Assembly (NCBI GenBank): GCA_002480015.1
Contig: DLQD01000006.1
Coordinates: 1 to 9,516 of the forward strand
Direction: 5' to 3'
Source: Opitutia bacterium UBA7441
GTDB taxonomy: Bacteria; Verrucomicrobiota; Verrucomicrobiia; Opitutales; Coraliomargaritaceae
DNA length: 9,516 nt
Under the pieces are notes generated by a model. That model was not told where the DNA came from and made no database searches. It was given only the letters and a program-made list of their open reading frames with translations. A program made the position numbers and the translations under genes. Shown here one piece after another: positions 1 to 5,961 of this stretch. How positions within the stretch are numbered: the first letter of the stretch is position 1; each line of letters starts with the position of its first letter.

Positions 1-49
1 CGACAGGCTCAGGGCATTCGACGCGCTTTAAGTCTTTGGGAAATTCCAT
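1..49 (-). CDS. Possible 5' end of a gene running off the left edge (16 codons visible)
   Basis: On the minus strand an ATG at 49-47 opens a frame with no stop up to the window edge, reading MEFPKDLKRVECPEPV. It begins downstream of the tRNA-Ser gene on the same strand. No Shine-Dalgarno sequence is visible before it, and 16 codons are too few to identify a family. Against it, the last bases (CCCTGAGCCTGTCG on the minus strand) look like an intergenic dispersed-repeat motif, and the frame contains one arm of an inverted repeat (15-28). It may therefore be chance. I cannot assign a function. Confidence 0.22.
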   Translation of the reverse strand, partial: MEFPKDLKRVECPEPV

Positions 50-106
50 AGCTCGTCTTAATTTTCAACTCTTTTGGCCTGCCATGAGCAAGCGAAGCGC
101 GTCGAA

Positions 107-108
<2 letters not shown>
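15..108. repeat. 14-bp perfect inverted repeat flanking the tRNA-Ser 3' end
   Basis: CATTCGACGCGCTT at 15-28 is matched exactly by its reverse complement at 95-108, with 66 nt between. The inner arm overlaps the encoded CCA end of the tRNA gene (107-109). In the minus-strand transcript the pair could fold the tRNA 3' trailer back onto the tRNA end. No U-run follows the outer arm, so it is not a classic terminator. It could be a processing structure, a mobile-repeat arm or an old attachment site. Confidence 0.6.
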
Positions 109-197
<89 letters not shown>

Positions 198-463
198 ATA
201 CCATTTAAAACTGTAAATGCGGTCGTGTGGTTAAACTCAACCTTTTTCGGTGGGGAAGTGGCCTTTTCGGCCATTGTTCACTCGCTGCCGCAAGGGGCAC
301 CCGCTCGTTCATCCCTTCGGGACAAATTCACGTTGTGAATTAGCCATCTCCGCGCTGTCGCGCTTCGTCAGCAACTTCTCCATAACAAACCATGCAGAAA
401 AGCCCGCCTTTCATGAAGTTCAACCCTATTCTTTCACAATTTTTCAAATCTTGAACTCGGGAC
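198..463. other. Intergenic region with clustered short hairpins, repeat-like
   Basis: This 266-nt gap between ruvX and tRNA-Ser holds no supported gene. It contains five short inverted repeats in about 105 nt: TGGCC/GGCCA (259-263/269-273), TGCC/GGCA (286-289/296-299), TCCC/GGGA (312-315/319-322), AATTCAC/GTGAATT (325-331/335-341) and GCGC/GCGC (352-355/360-363). None is followed by a U-run on either strand. Short minus-strand frames of about 24 codons occur at 415 and 383 but have no ribosome site. The pattern suits a degenerate dispersed intergenic repeat or a structured untranslated region. Single-sequence inspection cannot separate these. Confidence 0.5.
360..384 (-). repeat. Partial, degenerate copy of the tRNA-Ser 5' end
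   Basis: Positions 368-384 match 184-200 (acceptor 5' strand, start of the D-arm and the flanking TAT) in 16 of 17 bases; the only difference is A373 against C189. Both copies are followed on the minus strand by a nearby AAGCGC block, with about 6 nt missing from the D-loop in this copy. The remaining tRNA domains are not recognisable beyond it, so it cannot be a functional tRNA. It may be a decayed tRNA fragment, an attachment-site-like duplication, or chance similarity at a repeat edge. Confidence 0.45.
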
Positions 464-880
464 CTAGCCGTTGAGTTGTTTCTCTTCAATGAAGTCCTGC
501 AGGATCATCGCGGCGGCGCGGGAATCGATCTCGCCGCTCTGGCGGCTGGGCTTTTTCTTCTGCCCTTTAAGACCTTGCTCGACCGAGTGGCTGGTGAGGC
601 GTTCGTCGACCCTGTGGATGGCGAGCCGGAAGCGTTTTTCCAGCTCTTCGATAAAGTCGTCCACCTCCTTCGCCTTGAAGCCCACGCTGCCATCCATATT
701 GAGTGGATATCCGACGACGAGTGCCTGCGCCCGGCGCTGCTGAATCATCGACTCGATATGGCGCATGCGCTCTTTTTTCGATGCGGCGACCGCGGCGGGC
801 AAGGGTAGCGCGATGCCCAACTCATTTGCGAAAGCGAGTCCGATGCGTTTTTCGCCCCAATCGATGCCCAGGTAGTTCAT
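464..880 (-). CDS. ruvX: RuvX/YqgF-family putative pre-16S rRNA nuclease
   Basis: This 138-residue protein belongs to the YqgF/RuvX family (RNase H-like fold), whose members mature the 5' end of 16S rRNA in the cytoplasm; the older name is putative Holliday junction resolvase. The family's acidic positions are all present: D7 in GIDWGEKRIGLA, E93 in VDERLTS and D119 in EIDSRAAA. VVGYPLNMDGSVG (55-67) is the other family signature, and length is normal. The ATG sits 2 nt after the manC stop codon, with AAGG almost touching the start, so translation is probably coupled to manC. Both genes likely share one transcript. No strong terminator follows. The family assignment is firm; the rRNA role rests on family knowledge. 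Confidence 0.93.
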   Translation of the reverse strand: MNYLGIDWGEKRIGLAFANELGIALPLPAAVAASKKERMRHIESMIQQRRAQALVVGYPLNMDGSVGFKAKEVDDFIEELEKRFRLAIHRVDERLTSHSVEQGLKGQKKKPSRQSGEIDSRAAAMILQDFIEEKQLNG

Positions 881-882
881 CC

Positions 883-1974
883 TTAAATTAATCGTTTATA
901 AGCTTCCTTCGCGCCGATTTGGTTGACCAGCGCTTTGATCGATTGTGCTTTCTCTTTGTGGCAGACGAGGGTGGCGTCAGCAGTTTTGACTACGATGAGA
1001 TCCTTCACTCCAAGAAGGGCGACCAGGTGTTCGTCGTCGCGGGAATAAATGATATTGTTCGTCGCATCGGCCAGCTCGGCACGTCCGCGGATGACATTGC
1101 CCTGCGCATCCGCCGGATAGTGCCGTGCGACAGCGGGCCATTCGCCGACATCATCCCAATCGAAGCCAGACTCAAGCATAGCCACGTTGGACGCCTTTTC
1201 GATGATCGCGTAGTCGATCGAGATTTTCTCGAGATGAGGGTAGTGCTCTGCCAGCAGATGATCGACGGTTTGGCCCGCGGCGAGCCCTGCGTCGATGGCT
1301 TGTAAGGCTTGCCAGAGGCTAGGAGTGTTCTTTTCAAGTTCGGCTACGATGGCGGGTGCCGACCAGATAAACATACCGGCGTTCCAAAAGTAATCGCCCG
1401 CCTCTAGGTAGGTCTCGGCAGTGGCTTGGTCGGGTTTCTCCACAAAGCGTTTAACCTGATAGACCTCGCGCCCGGCGTATTCCCCCATGGAGTCTCCCTG
1501 TTGGATATAACCGTAGCCGGTTGCGGGGAAGCTGGCAGTAATGCCAATCGTCGCGAGCACAGGCTGCGCCTCGGCGACGGCGAAGGCGCTCTCTAAAGTA
1601 GCGCATAAACCCTCCGCATCGTGGATCACCGCGTCTGCAGGAAGCATCGCGAAGCTAGCCTCCGGATCTTCACGCGTCACAAGTATTGTGGCCAGTCCGA
1701 CGGCGGCGGCCGTATCGCGCCCGATTGGCTCGCCGATGACTTTAGCAGGATCCAGTTCGGGGCAGACCTCCAGCACGGCCTCGCGCTGCTCGATATTTGT
1801 GATAATAAATATGTCCCTAGGTGAAACCAGTCCGGCCAGACGCTCGATCGTTTGGGCCAGCATTGCCTTTTCCCCTACGATCGGTAGGAGTTGCTTCGGG
1901 CGTGCGATACGGCTTTCGGGCCAAAAACGCTCGCCTCGTCCGCCCGCCATGATGACTATAAATCGTTTCGACAT
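883..1974 (-). CDS. manC: Mannose-1-phosphate guanylyltransferase (GDP-mannose pyrophosphorylase)
   Basis: Catalyses GTP + mannose-1-phosphate to GDP-mannose + PPi, supplying mannosyl or fucosyl donors for polysaccharides and glycoconjugates in the cytoplasm. With the chosen start the protein is 363 residues. Seen in order: nucleotide-binding loop GGRGERFWP (11-19) followed by PKQLLPI, PADA (112-115), FVEKP (177-181), WNAGMF (197-202), SIDYAI (252-257) and DWDDVG (272-277), all typical of this nucleotidyltransferase family. It ends after the short C-terminal beta-helix part and lacks the phosphomannose isomerase domain found in longer bifunctional ManC proteins. An ATG eight codons upstream (1998) is possible, but the chosen one gives the usual family N-terminus (MSKRFIVIMAGG) and has AAGGA 12 nt before it. 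It precedes ruvX by 2 nt and diverges from rnhC. Confidence 0.94.
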   Translation of the reverse strand: MSKRFIVIMAGGRGERFWPESRIARPKQLLPIVGEKAMLAQTIERLAGLVSPRDIFIITNIEQREAVLEVCPELDPAKVIGEPIGRDTAAAVGLATILVTREDPEASFAMLPADAVIHDAEGLCATLESAFAVAEAQPVLATIGITASFPATGYGYIQQGDSMGEYAGREVYQVKRFVEKPDQATAETYLEAGDYFWNAGMFIWSAPAIVAELEKNTPSLWQALQAIDAGLAAGQTVDHLLAEHYPHLEKISIDYAIIEKASNVAMLESGFDWDDVGEWPAVARHYPADAQGNVIRGRAELADATNNIIYSRDDEHLVALLGVKDLIVVKTADATLVCHKEKAQSIKALVNQIGAKEAYKRLI

Positions 1975-1998
1975 CTGCAAAGGCTTTCCTTGTGCCAT

Positions 1999-2078
1999 AA
2001 AATGGCAAGATTGGAGTTGGCGCGGAAGATTTTATCTTGGAAAGTCGCGGCTAAGTTAAACGCTCTGATCTCACGCAC
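1999..2078. promoter_or_regulatory. Divergent promoter region between manC and rnhC (tentative)
   Basis: These 80 nt separate the two divergent genes, so both promoters should lie here or overlap the manC 5' end. For rnhC the best pair is TTGGAG (2011-2016) and TATCTT (2033-2038) with 16 nt between, each matching sigma-70 consensus at 4 of 6. For manC a minus-strand TAAAAT (2034-2029) is a good -10, but its nearest -35 candidate, TTAACT (2059-2054), is 19 nt away. The two predicted -10 elements overlap, so the promoters might compete. Neither is strong evidence. Confidence 0.32.
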
Positions 2079-3068
2079 ATGCCAAAAAAGAAATCCAAGA
2101 TTCCTGAAGACGAAGGTCCCAAGAAAAAGATGATCTACACCATCAAGCTCGATGATGCTCAGATGGACAAGCTCGCGGAGCGCTTGGAAGAGGATGGTTC
2201 GGGTGCTTGGTTGCACTACGACGTCGCCTATTCGCTCTTTGCGTTCAAAGGGGAAAAAGTCAACGTAGTCGGCTATCAAAGTGGCAAGCTGGTCGTCTCC
2301 GGTAAAAATACTGAAGACTTCGTTCGCGATATCCTCGAAGCCGAGATCACTGGCGAGGCCAAGCTCGGCTACGACGAGGTGCATAATCCCGAGTGGTTCA
2401 CGCTCCACGCCGGTTGTGATGAGAGCGGAAAAGGCGACCTCTTCGGGCCTTTGGTCACCGCCTGCGTGGTAGCCGACGGCGATATGGTGCGCCATTGGCT
2501 CGAGCTCGGCGTGGCGGACAGTAAGAAGCTGACCGACGGCAGCATCCTTAAACTCGACAAGGAGATCCGCAAAACCAAAGGCGTCGTCATCAAAACCGCC
2601 TTCGCCCGGATGCCCAAATACAATGAGCTCTACAACAAATTTGACCGCAACCTCAACAAGCTGCTCGCCTGGTATCATGGCAAGTCGCTCACGCAAGCGC
2701 TCGACGAGCGTCCCGCGCCGTGGGGCCTGCTGGACCAATTCACCAAACAGAAGCTGGTCGATGCATATGTTAGAGAGCGCAAGGACTTCAAGCTAGTGAG
2801 TCGCACTAAGGCGGAGTCGGACCCGGTCGTCGCCGCCGCGTCCATCATCGCCCGCGCCGTTTATGTCCGCGAGATGAAGCGGCTCTCTGACGAAGTGGGC
2901 GAGGCGCTGGTCAAAGGCGCGAGCGGCCGAGTCCTGGCGCAAGCCAAGAAAATCGTCGAAGAGAAGGGCGCGGATGCTCTTAAAAACTTCGCTAAGATGC
3001 ACTTCAAAACCGCTTACGAAGCTCAGGGACTGCAGCCTCCTGCCAAGCCAAGTTGGTACAAGTATTGA
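2079..3068 (+). CDS. rnhC: Ribonuclease HIII
   Basis: A 329-residue type 2 RNase H of the HIII class, which cleaves the RNA strand of RNA:DNA hybrids in the cytoplasm. The lysine-rich N-terminus is followed by a TBP-like substrate-binding domain (about residues 18-95) and then the catalytic domain. The catalytic segment GCDESGKGDLFGPLV begins at 112. By analogy with Bacillus RNase HIII, the DEDE active site would be D114, E115, D219 (in LLDQF) and E246 (in TKAES). DSKKLTD (147-153) and AAASIIAR (252-259) are further family marks. Having E rather than D before the AAASIIAR block, plus the N-terminal domain, separates it from RNase HII. No Shine-Dalgarno sequence is visible before the ATG. It stands alone, divergent from manC, and ends about 90 nt before furA. 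Confidence 0.94.
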   Translation: MPKKKSKIPEDEGPKKKMIYTIKLDDAQMDKLAERLEEDGSGAWLHYDVAYSLFAFKGEKVNVVGYQSGKLVVSGKNTEDFVRDILEAEITGEAKLGYDEVHNPEWFTLHAGCDESGKGDLFGPLVTACVVADGDMVRHWLELGVADSKKLTDGSILKLDKEIRKTKGVVIKTAFARMPKYNELYNKFDRNLNKLLAWYHGKSLTQALDERPAPWGLLDQFTKQKLVDAYVRERKDFKLVSRTKAESDPVVAAASIIARAVYVREMKRLSDEVGEALVKGASGRVLAQAKKIVEEKGADALKNFAKMHFKTAYEAQGLQPPAKPSWYKY

Positions 3069-3071
3069 TCT

Positions 3072-3098
3072 GGAGGGAATGAAGACCTCCTTGATTTT
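3072..3098 (+). terminator. Weak candidate terminator after rnhC
   Basis: GGAGG (3072-3076) pairs with CCTCC (3086-3090) across a 9-nt loop, followed by TTGATTTT. The 5-bp stem is short, the loop is large and the U-tract is interrupted, so termination may be poor and some rnhC transcription could continue into furA. Confidence 0.33.
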
Positions 3099-3123
3099 AG
3101 TCAGTGTTTAACGCATCAATATA

Positions 3124-3160
3124 TTGACAGAGTCCAGATTAGTCGTCTCTTGTTTTTATA
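3124..3160 (+). promoter_or_regulatory. Probable furA-katG promoter with consensus -35
   Basis: TTGACA (3124-3129) is a perfect sigma-70-type -35 element. If the furA ATG at 3160 were also the transcription start, this hexamer would lie at -36 to -31. TCTTGT (3148-3153) would then be the -10, with an 18-nt spacer but only 3 of 6 consensus matches. The block TTGACAGAGTCCAGA resembles, from memory, the TTGACT...TCCAGA block in front of mycobacterial furA, where FurA binds near the -35. A repressor operator overlapping this promoter is therefore plausible. No clean inverted repeat is obvious, so the operator is inferred. Confidence 0.45.
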
Positions 3161-3585
3161 TGACTCCAACCTCCGTTAGCGATGCCTCAGATATGCTCAG
3201 AGCAGTCGGGCTCAGCGTCACAGCCCAGCGCTTGGCGGTCTATCGGGCGGTTGTACACTTGCATCATGCGACGGCCGATCAGATTTGTGAACAAGTCAGG
3301 CATGAGATTGGCGCCGTCTCGCGGCAAGCCGTCTACGATGCTCTACAGACGATGCGTGTGCATCGTATTGTCCGTCGTTTTGAGCCTGCGGGATCATCGG
3401 CTCGATATGAGACTAGAGTGGACAACCATCACCACTTGATCTGTCGCCAATGCGGCTCGATGTGTGATGTGGACTGTGCAAAGGGCACAGCTCCCTGTCT
3501 CCATCCAGTCGATGATCATGGCTACTTCATTGACGAGGCTGAAGTTATTTACTGGGGCACATGCCCCGATTGCACTCCCAACTAA
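3160..3585 (+). CDS. furA: Fur-family peroxide-responsive regulator, FurA type
   Basis: A 141-residue metal-dependent DNA-binding repressor of the Fur superfamily, presumably controlling itself and katG in response to peroxide. The winged-helix part has VTAQRLAVYRAV (20-31) and recognition-helix region VSRQAVYDAL (53-62). Dimerisation-domain marks are NHHHLICRQC (89-98), DVDC, APCL and DEAEVIYWGTCPDC near the end. Two CxxC pairs (C95/C98 and C135/C138) form the expected structural zinc site. Candidate sensing-metal ligands are H36, E84, H90, H92 and D103. These motifs closely resemble actinobacterial FurA. I chose the ATG at 3160: it gives a normal family N-terminus, whereas a TTG start at 3124 would place the -35 hexamer inside the coding region. 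No Shine-Dalgarno sequence precedes either. katG follows after 22 nt on the same strand, so the two are probably co-transcribed. Confidence 0.93.
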   Translation: MTPTSVSDASDMLRAVGLSVTAQRLAVYRAVVHLHHATADQICEQVRHEIGAVSRQAVYDALQTMRVHRIVRRFEPAGSSARYETRVDNHHHLICRQCGSMCDVDCAKGTAPCLHPVDDHGYFIDEAEVIYWGTCPDCTPN

Positions 3586-3607
3586 AACCTAGAATACACA
3601 AAATAAT

Positions 3608-5833
3608 ATGGACGCATACGATACGAACGAAACGAACACGGCTGGCGGAAAATGCCCTGTACCCCACGGACAAAACAGCTCGACCGGGCAATGTCCAGTC
3701 ATGCATGGCAGTAATACTTCTGCCGAAAACAAGCCCATGCATTGGTGGCCGAAGTCGCTCAATTTGGATATCCTGCACCAGCACGATTCAAAGACGAACC
3801 CGATGGGGGAGGATTTCGACTATAGGGAAGCGGTTAAAACACTCGATTACGACGCGGTCAAAAAAGACCTTAAGGCGCTCATGACCGAAAGCCAGGACTG
3901 GTGGCCCGCCGACTGGGGGCACTACGGCGGCCTCATGATTCGGATGGCCTGGCACGCGGCGGGATCCTATCGCCAAGGCGACGGCCGCGGTGGAGCCGGC
4001 ACGGGCAATCTTCGCTTTGCTCCGCTCAATTCCTGGCCGGACAATGGCAATCTCGATAAAGCCCGACGCCTACTCTGGCCGATCAAAAAAAAGTATGGTA
4101 GCAAGATCAGTTGGGCTGACCTGATGATTCTAGCCGGTAACATGGCCTATGAGTCGATGGGTCTGAAAACCTTTGGCTTTGGCTACGGTCGTGCCGATAT
4201 TTGGCACCCGGAAAAAGATACGTATTGGGGTGCCGAGCAGGAGTGGCTTGCCCCCAGTGATATGCGTTATGGCGATGTGGAAAAGCCTGAGACAATGGAT
4301 AACCCGCTCGCGGCTGTGCAGATGGGGCTCATCTACGTCAATCCGGAGGGCGTCAACGGCAAGCCTGACCCGCTCAAAACCGCCGCCCACGTCAGGGAGA
4401 CCTTTGCCCGAATGGCCATGAACGATGAAGAGACGGCTGCCCTCACCGCTGGTGGCCACACCGTGGGCAAGTGCCATGGCAATGGCCGTGCCGAAAACCT
4501 GGGTCCAGAGCCAGAAGCGGCCGAACTGCACGAACAAGGTCTCGGCTGGAACAATCACAAAACCCGTGGCATTGGTCGTGATACCGTGACCAGCGGCCTC
4601 GAAGGTGCTTGGACGACTGAGCCGACCAAGTTTGATGACGGCTATTTCAAGATGCTGCTCAACCATGATTGGGAGCTGACTGAGAGCCCAGCCGGTGCGA
4701 AACAATGGCAACCGGTCGATATTGCCGAAGAGGATAAGCCCATCGACGTCGAGGATCCCTCCATCCGCTACATGCCGATGATGACGGATGCCGACATGGC
4801 CATGAAAATGGATCCGACCTACAGAGAAATCATCGAGCGCTTCGCCAAGGATCAGGCTTATTTCGAGGATTGCTTTGCCCGTGCATGGTTTAAACTCACC
4901 CACCGCGATATGGGACCCAAGGTGCGCTACATTGGACCTGATGTTCCCGATGAAGATCTAATCTGGCAGGATACTGTCCCCGCTGGTTCGACAGATTACG
5001 ATGTCACCGCGCTCAAGTCGAAGATCGCCGCATGCGGTCTCAGCATCGGTGACATGGTAAGCACTGCCTGGGACAGTGCCAGGACCTTCCGTGGCTCCGA
5101 CCTCCGCGGCGGCGCCAACGGAGCACGCATCCGTCTGGCACCCATGAAAAATTGGGCAGCTAACGAGCCGGAGCGCCTCAATAAAGTGCTGAGTGTGCTG
5201 GTTCCCATCGCGAAGGAGTCCGGTTCGAGTATCGCGGACATCATCGTACTGGCCGGCAATGTCGGCATTGAGCAAGCCGCCCGTGCCGCGGGTTGCGAGG
5301 TCGAAGTGCCTTTCGCTCCCGGTCGGGGTGATGCGTCTGCCGAGCAGACCGATGGCGAGTCCTTCGAAGCCTTGGAGCCCGTCGCAGACGGTTTCCGTAA
5401 CTACCAACAGAAAGCCTTCGCAGTAAAGCCTGAAGAACTGCTTCTGGATCGTGCACAACTGCTCGGGCTAACCGCGGTGGAAATGACAGTTCTCATCGGC
5501 GGTATGCGAGTCCTGGGTACGAACTACGGCGGCACGCCTTTCGGTGTGTTCACCGAGCAAGTGGGTGCTTTGACCAACGATTTCTTCGTCAATCTCACCG
5601 ACATGAGCTACACTTGGAATCCAGTCTGTGAAAACGGCTACGAAATCCGTGATCGCAAGAGCGGCGCAACCAATTGGACGGCGACACGCGTCGACCTCGT
5701 TTTCGGTTCGAATTCGATCCTCCGTGCCTACGCCGAAGTCTATGCACAAGACGACAACAAAGAAAAGTTCGTCCAAGACTTCGTGGCTGCATGGGCAAAG
5801 GTCATGGCCGCTGACCGCTTCGACTTAGCCTAA
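3608..5833 (+). CDS. katG: Catalase-peroxidase KatG
   Basis: A full-length 741-residue bifunctional haem enzyme that removes H2O2 by catalase and peroxidase reactions. The N-terminal domain keeps the distal triad R112, W115, H116 (in RMAWHAAG), the covalent Met-Tyr-Trp adduct residues W115, Y243 (YVNPEG) and M269, the proximal haem ligand H284 (GGHTVGK), and its partners W335 and D396. Numbers come from aligning by eye to Mycobacterium tuberculosis KatG. The C-terminal half (about 440-741) is the usual degenerate peroxidase repeat without haem ligands. The N-terminus carries two CPVxHG motifs (16-21 and 29-34) before WWPKSLNLDILHQHD. No export signal is seen, so it is probably cytoplasmic. 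It follows furA by 22 nt, lacks a visible ribosome site, and is followed by a strong terminator. Confidence 0.98.
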   Translation: MDAYDTNETNTAGGKCPVPHGQNSSTGQCPVMHGSNTSAENKPMHWWPKSLNLDILHQHDSKTNPMGEDFDYREAVKTLDYDAVKKDLKALMTESQDWWPADWGHYGGLMIRMAWHAAGSYRQGDGRGGAGTGNLRFAPLNSWPDNGNLDKARRLLWPIKKKYGSKISWADLMILAGNMAYESMGLKTFGFGYGRADIWHPEKDTYWGAEQEWLAPSDMRYGDVEKPETMDNPLAAVQMGLIYVNPEGVNGKPDPLKTAAHVRETFARMAMNDEETAALTAGGHTVGKCHGNGRAENLGPEPEAAELHEQGLGWNNHKTRGIGRDTVTSGLEGAWTTEPTKFDDGYFKMLLNHDWELTESPAGAKQWQPVDIAEEDKPIDVEDPSIRYMPMMTDADMAMKMDPTYREIIERFAKDQAYFEDCFARAWFKLTHRDMGPKVRYIGPDVPDEDLIWQDTVPAGSTDYDVTALKSKIAACGLSIGDMVSTAWDSARTFRGSDLRGGANGARIRLAPMKNWAANEPERLNKVLSVLVPIAKESGSSIADIIVLAGNVGIEQAARAAGCEVEVPFAPGRGDASAEQTDGESFEALEPVADGFRNYQQKAFAVKPEELLLDRAQLLGLTAVEMTVLIGGMRVLGTNYGGTPFGVFTEQVGALTNDFFVNLTDMSYTWNPVCENGYEIRDRKSGATNWTATRVDLVFGSNSILRAYAEVYAQDDNKEKFVQDFVAAWAKVMAADRFDLA

Positions 5834-5857
5834 GTCTTTAAATCAGCCTTATAAATA

Positions 5858-5895
5858 GACCCTCGTGCATGCCGCGCGAGGGTCCTTTTATTTAT
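5858..5895 (+). terminator. Strong intrinsic terminator of furA-katG, probably bidirectional
   Basis: An 11-bp stem (5858-5868 with 5874-5884, one G-U pair) closes a 5-nt loop and is followed by CTTTTATTTAT. The left flank ATAAATA (5851-5857) is the reverse complement of 5889-5895. On the minus strand the hairpin is therefore followed by TATTTAT, and it may also stop transcription arriving from mutB. Its place between convergent genes fits that role. Confidence 0.88.
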
Positions 5896-5912
5896 CGGAT
5901 CCAGCCATCGTA

Positions 5913-5938
5913 GCCTGTCTTCGCAGGGCAACTTTTTT
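5913..5938 (+). terminator. Second, weaker hairpin with T-run in the katG-mutB gap
   Basis: CCTG (5914-5917) pairs with CAGG (5924-5927) over a 6-nt loop, extendable with a bulge to GCCTG/CAGGGC, and a run of six T follows at 5933-5938. The stem is short. It may be a back-up plus-strand terminator, or part of a dispersed repeat that begins near GGATCCAGCCATCGTAGCC (5897-5915). Confidence 0.35.
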
Positions 5939-5961
5939 AGAAGTAGTATGAAGACTGCCTT

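Noticed and set aside
250..474. Plus-strand 74-codon frame in the ruvX-tRNA gap
   Set aside because: It reads through five palindromes and the tRNA-like fragment, then into the ruvX 3' end; composition and context suggest noncoding repeat sequence.
1541..2059. Plus-strand open frame (172 codons) opposite manC
   Set aside because: It is a Ser/Ala-rich low-complexity peptide antisense to the nucleotide-binding domain of manC, with no independent support.
1956..2738. Minus-strand open frame (260 codons) overlapping rnhC and the manC start
   Set aside because: rnhC on the other strand is confidently identified by its active-site motifs, and this frame would also overlap the manC 5' end and both promoters.
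2079..3068. RNase HII instead of RNase HIII
   Set aside because: The N-terminal TBP-like domain, the total length of 329 residues and the Glu in TKAES (rather than the Asp of RNase HII) point to HIII.
4130..4903. Minus-strand open frame (257 codons) opposite katG
   Set aside because: It lies wholly within katG, including its adduct and haem-ligand codons, and the peptide matches nothing I recognise. It is treated as a shadow.
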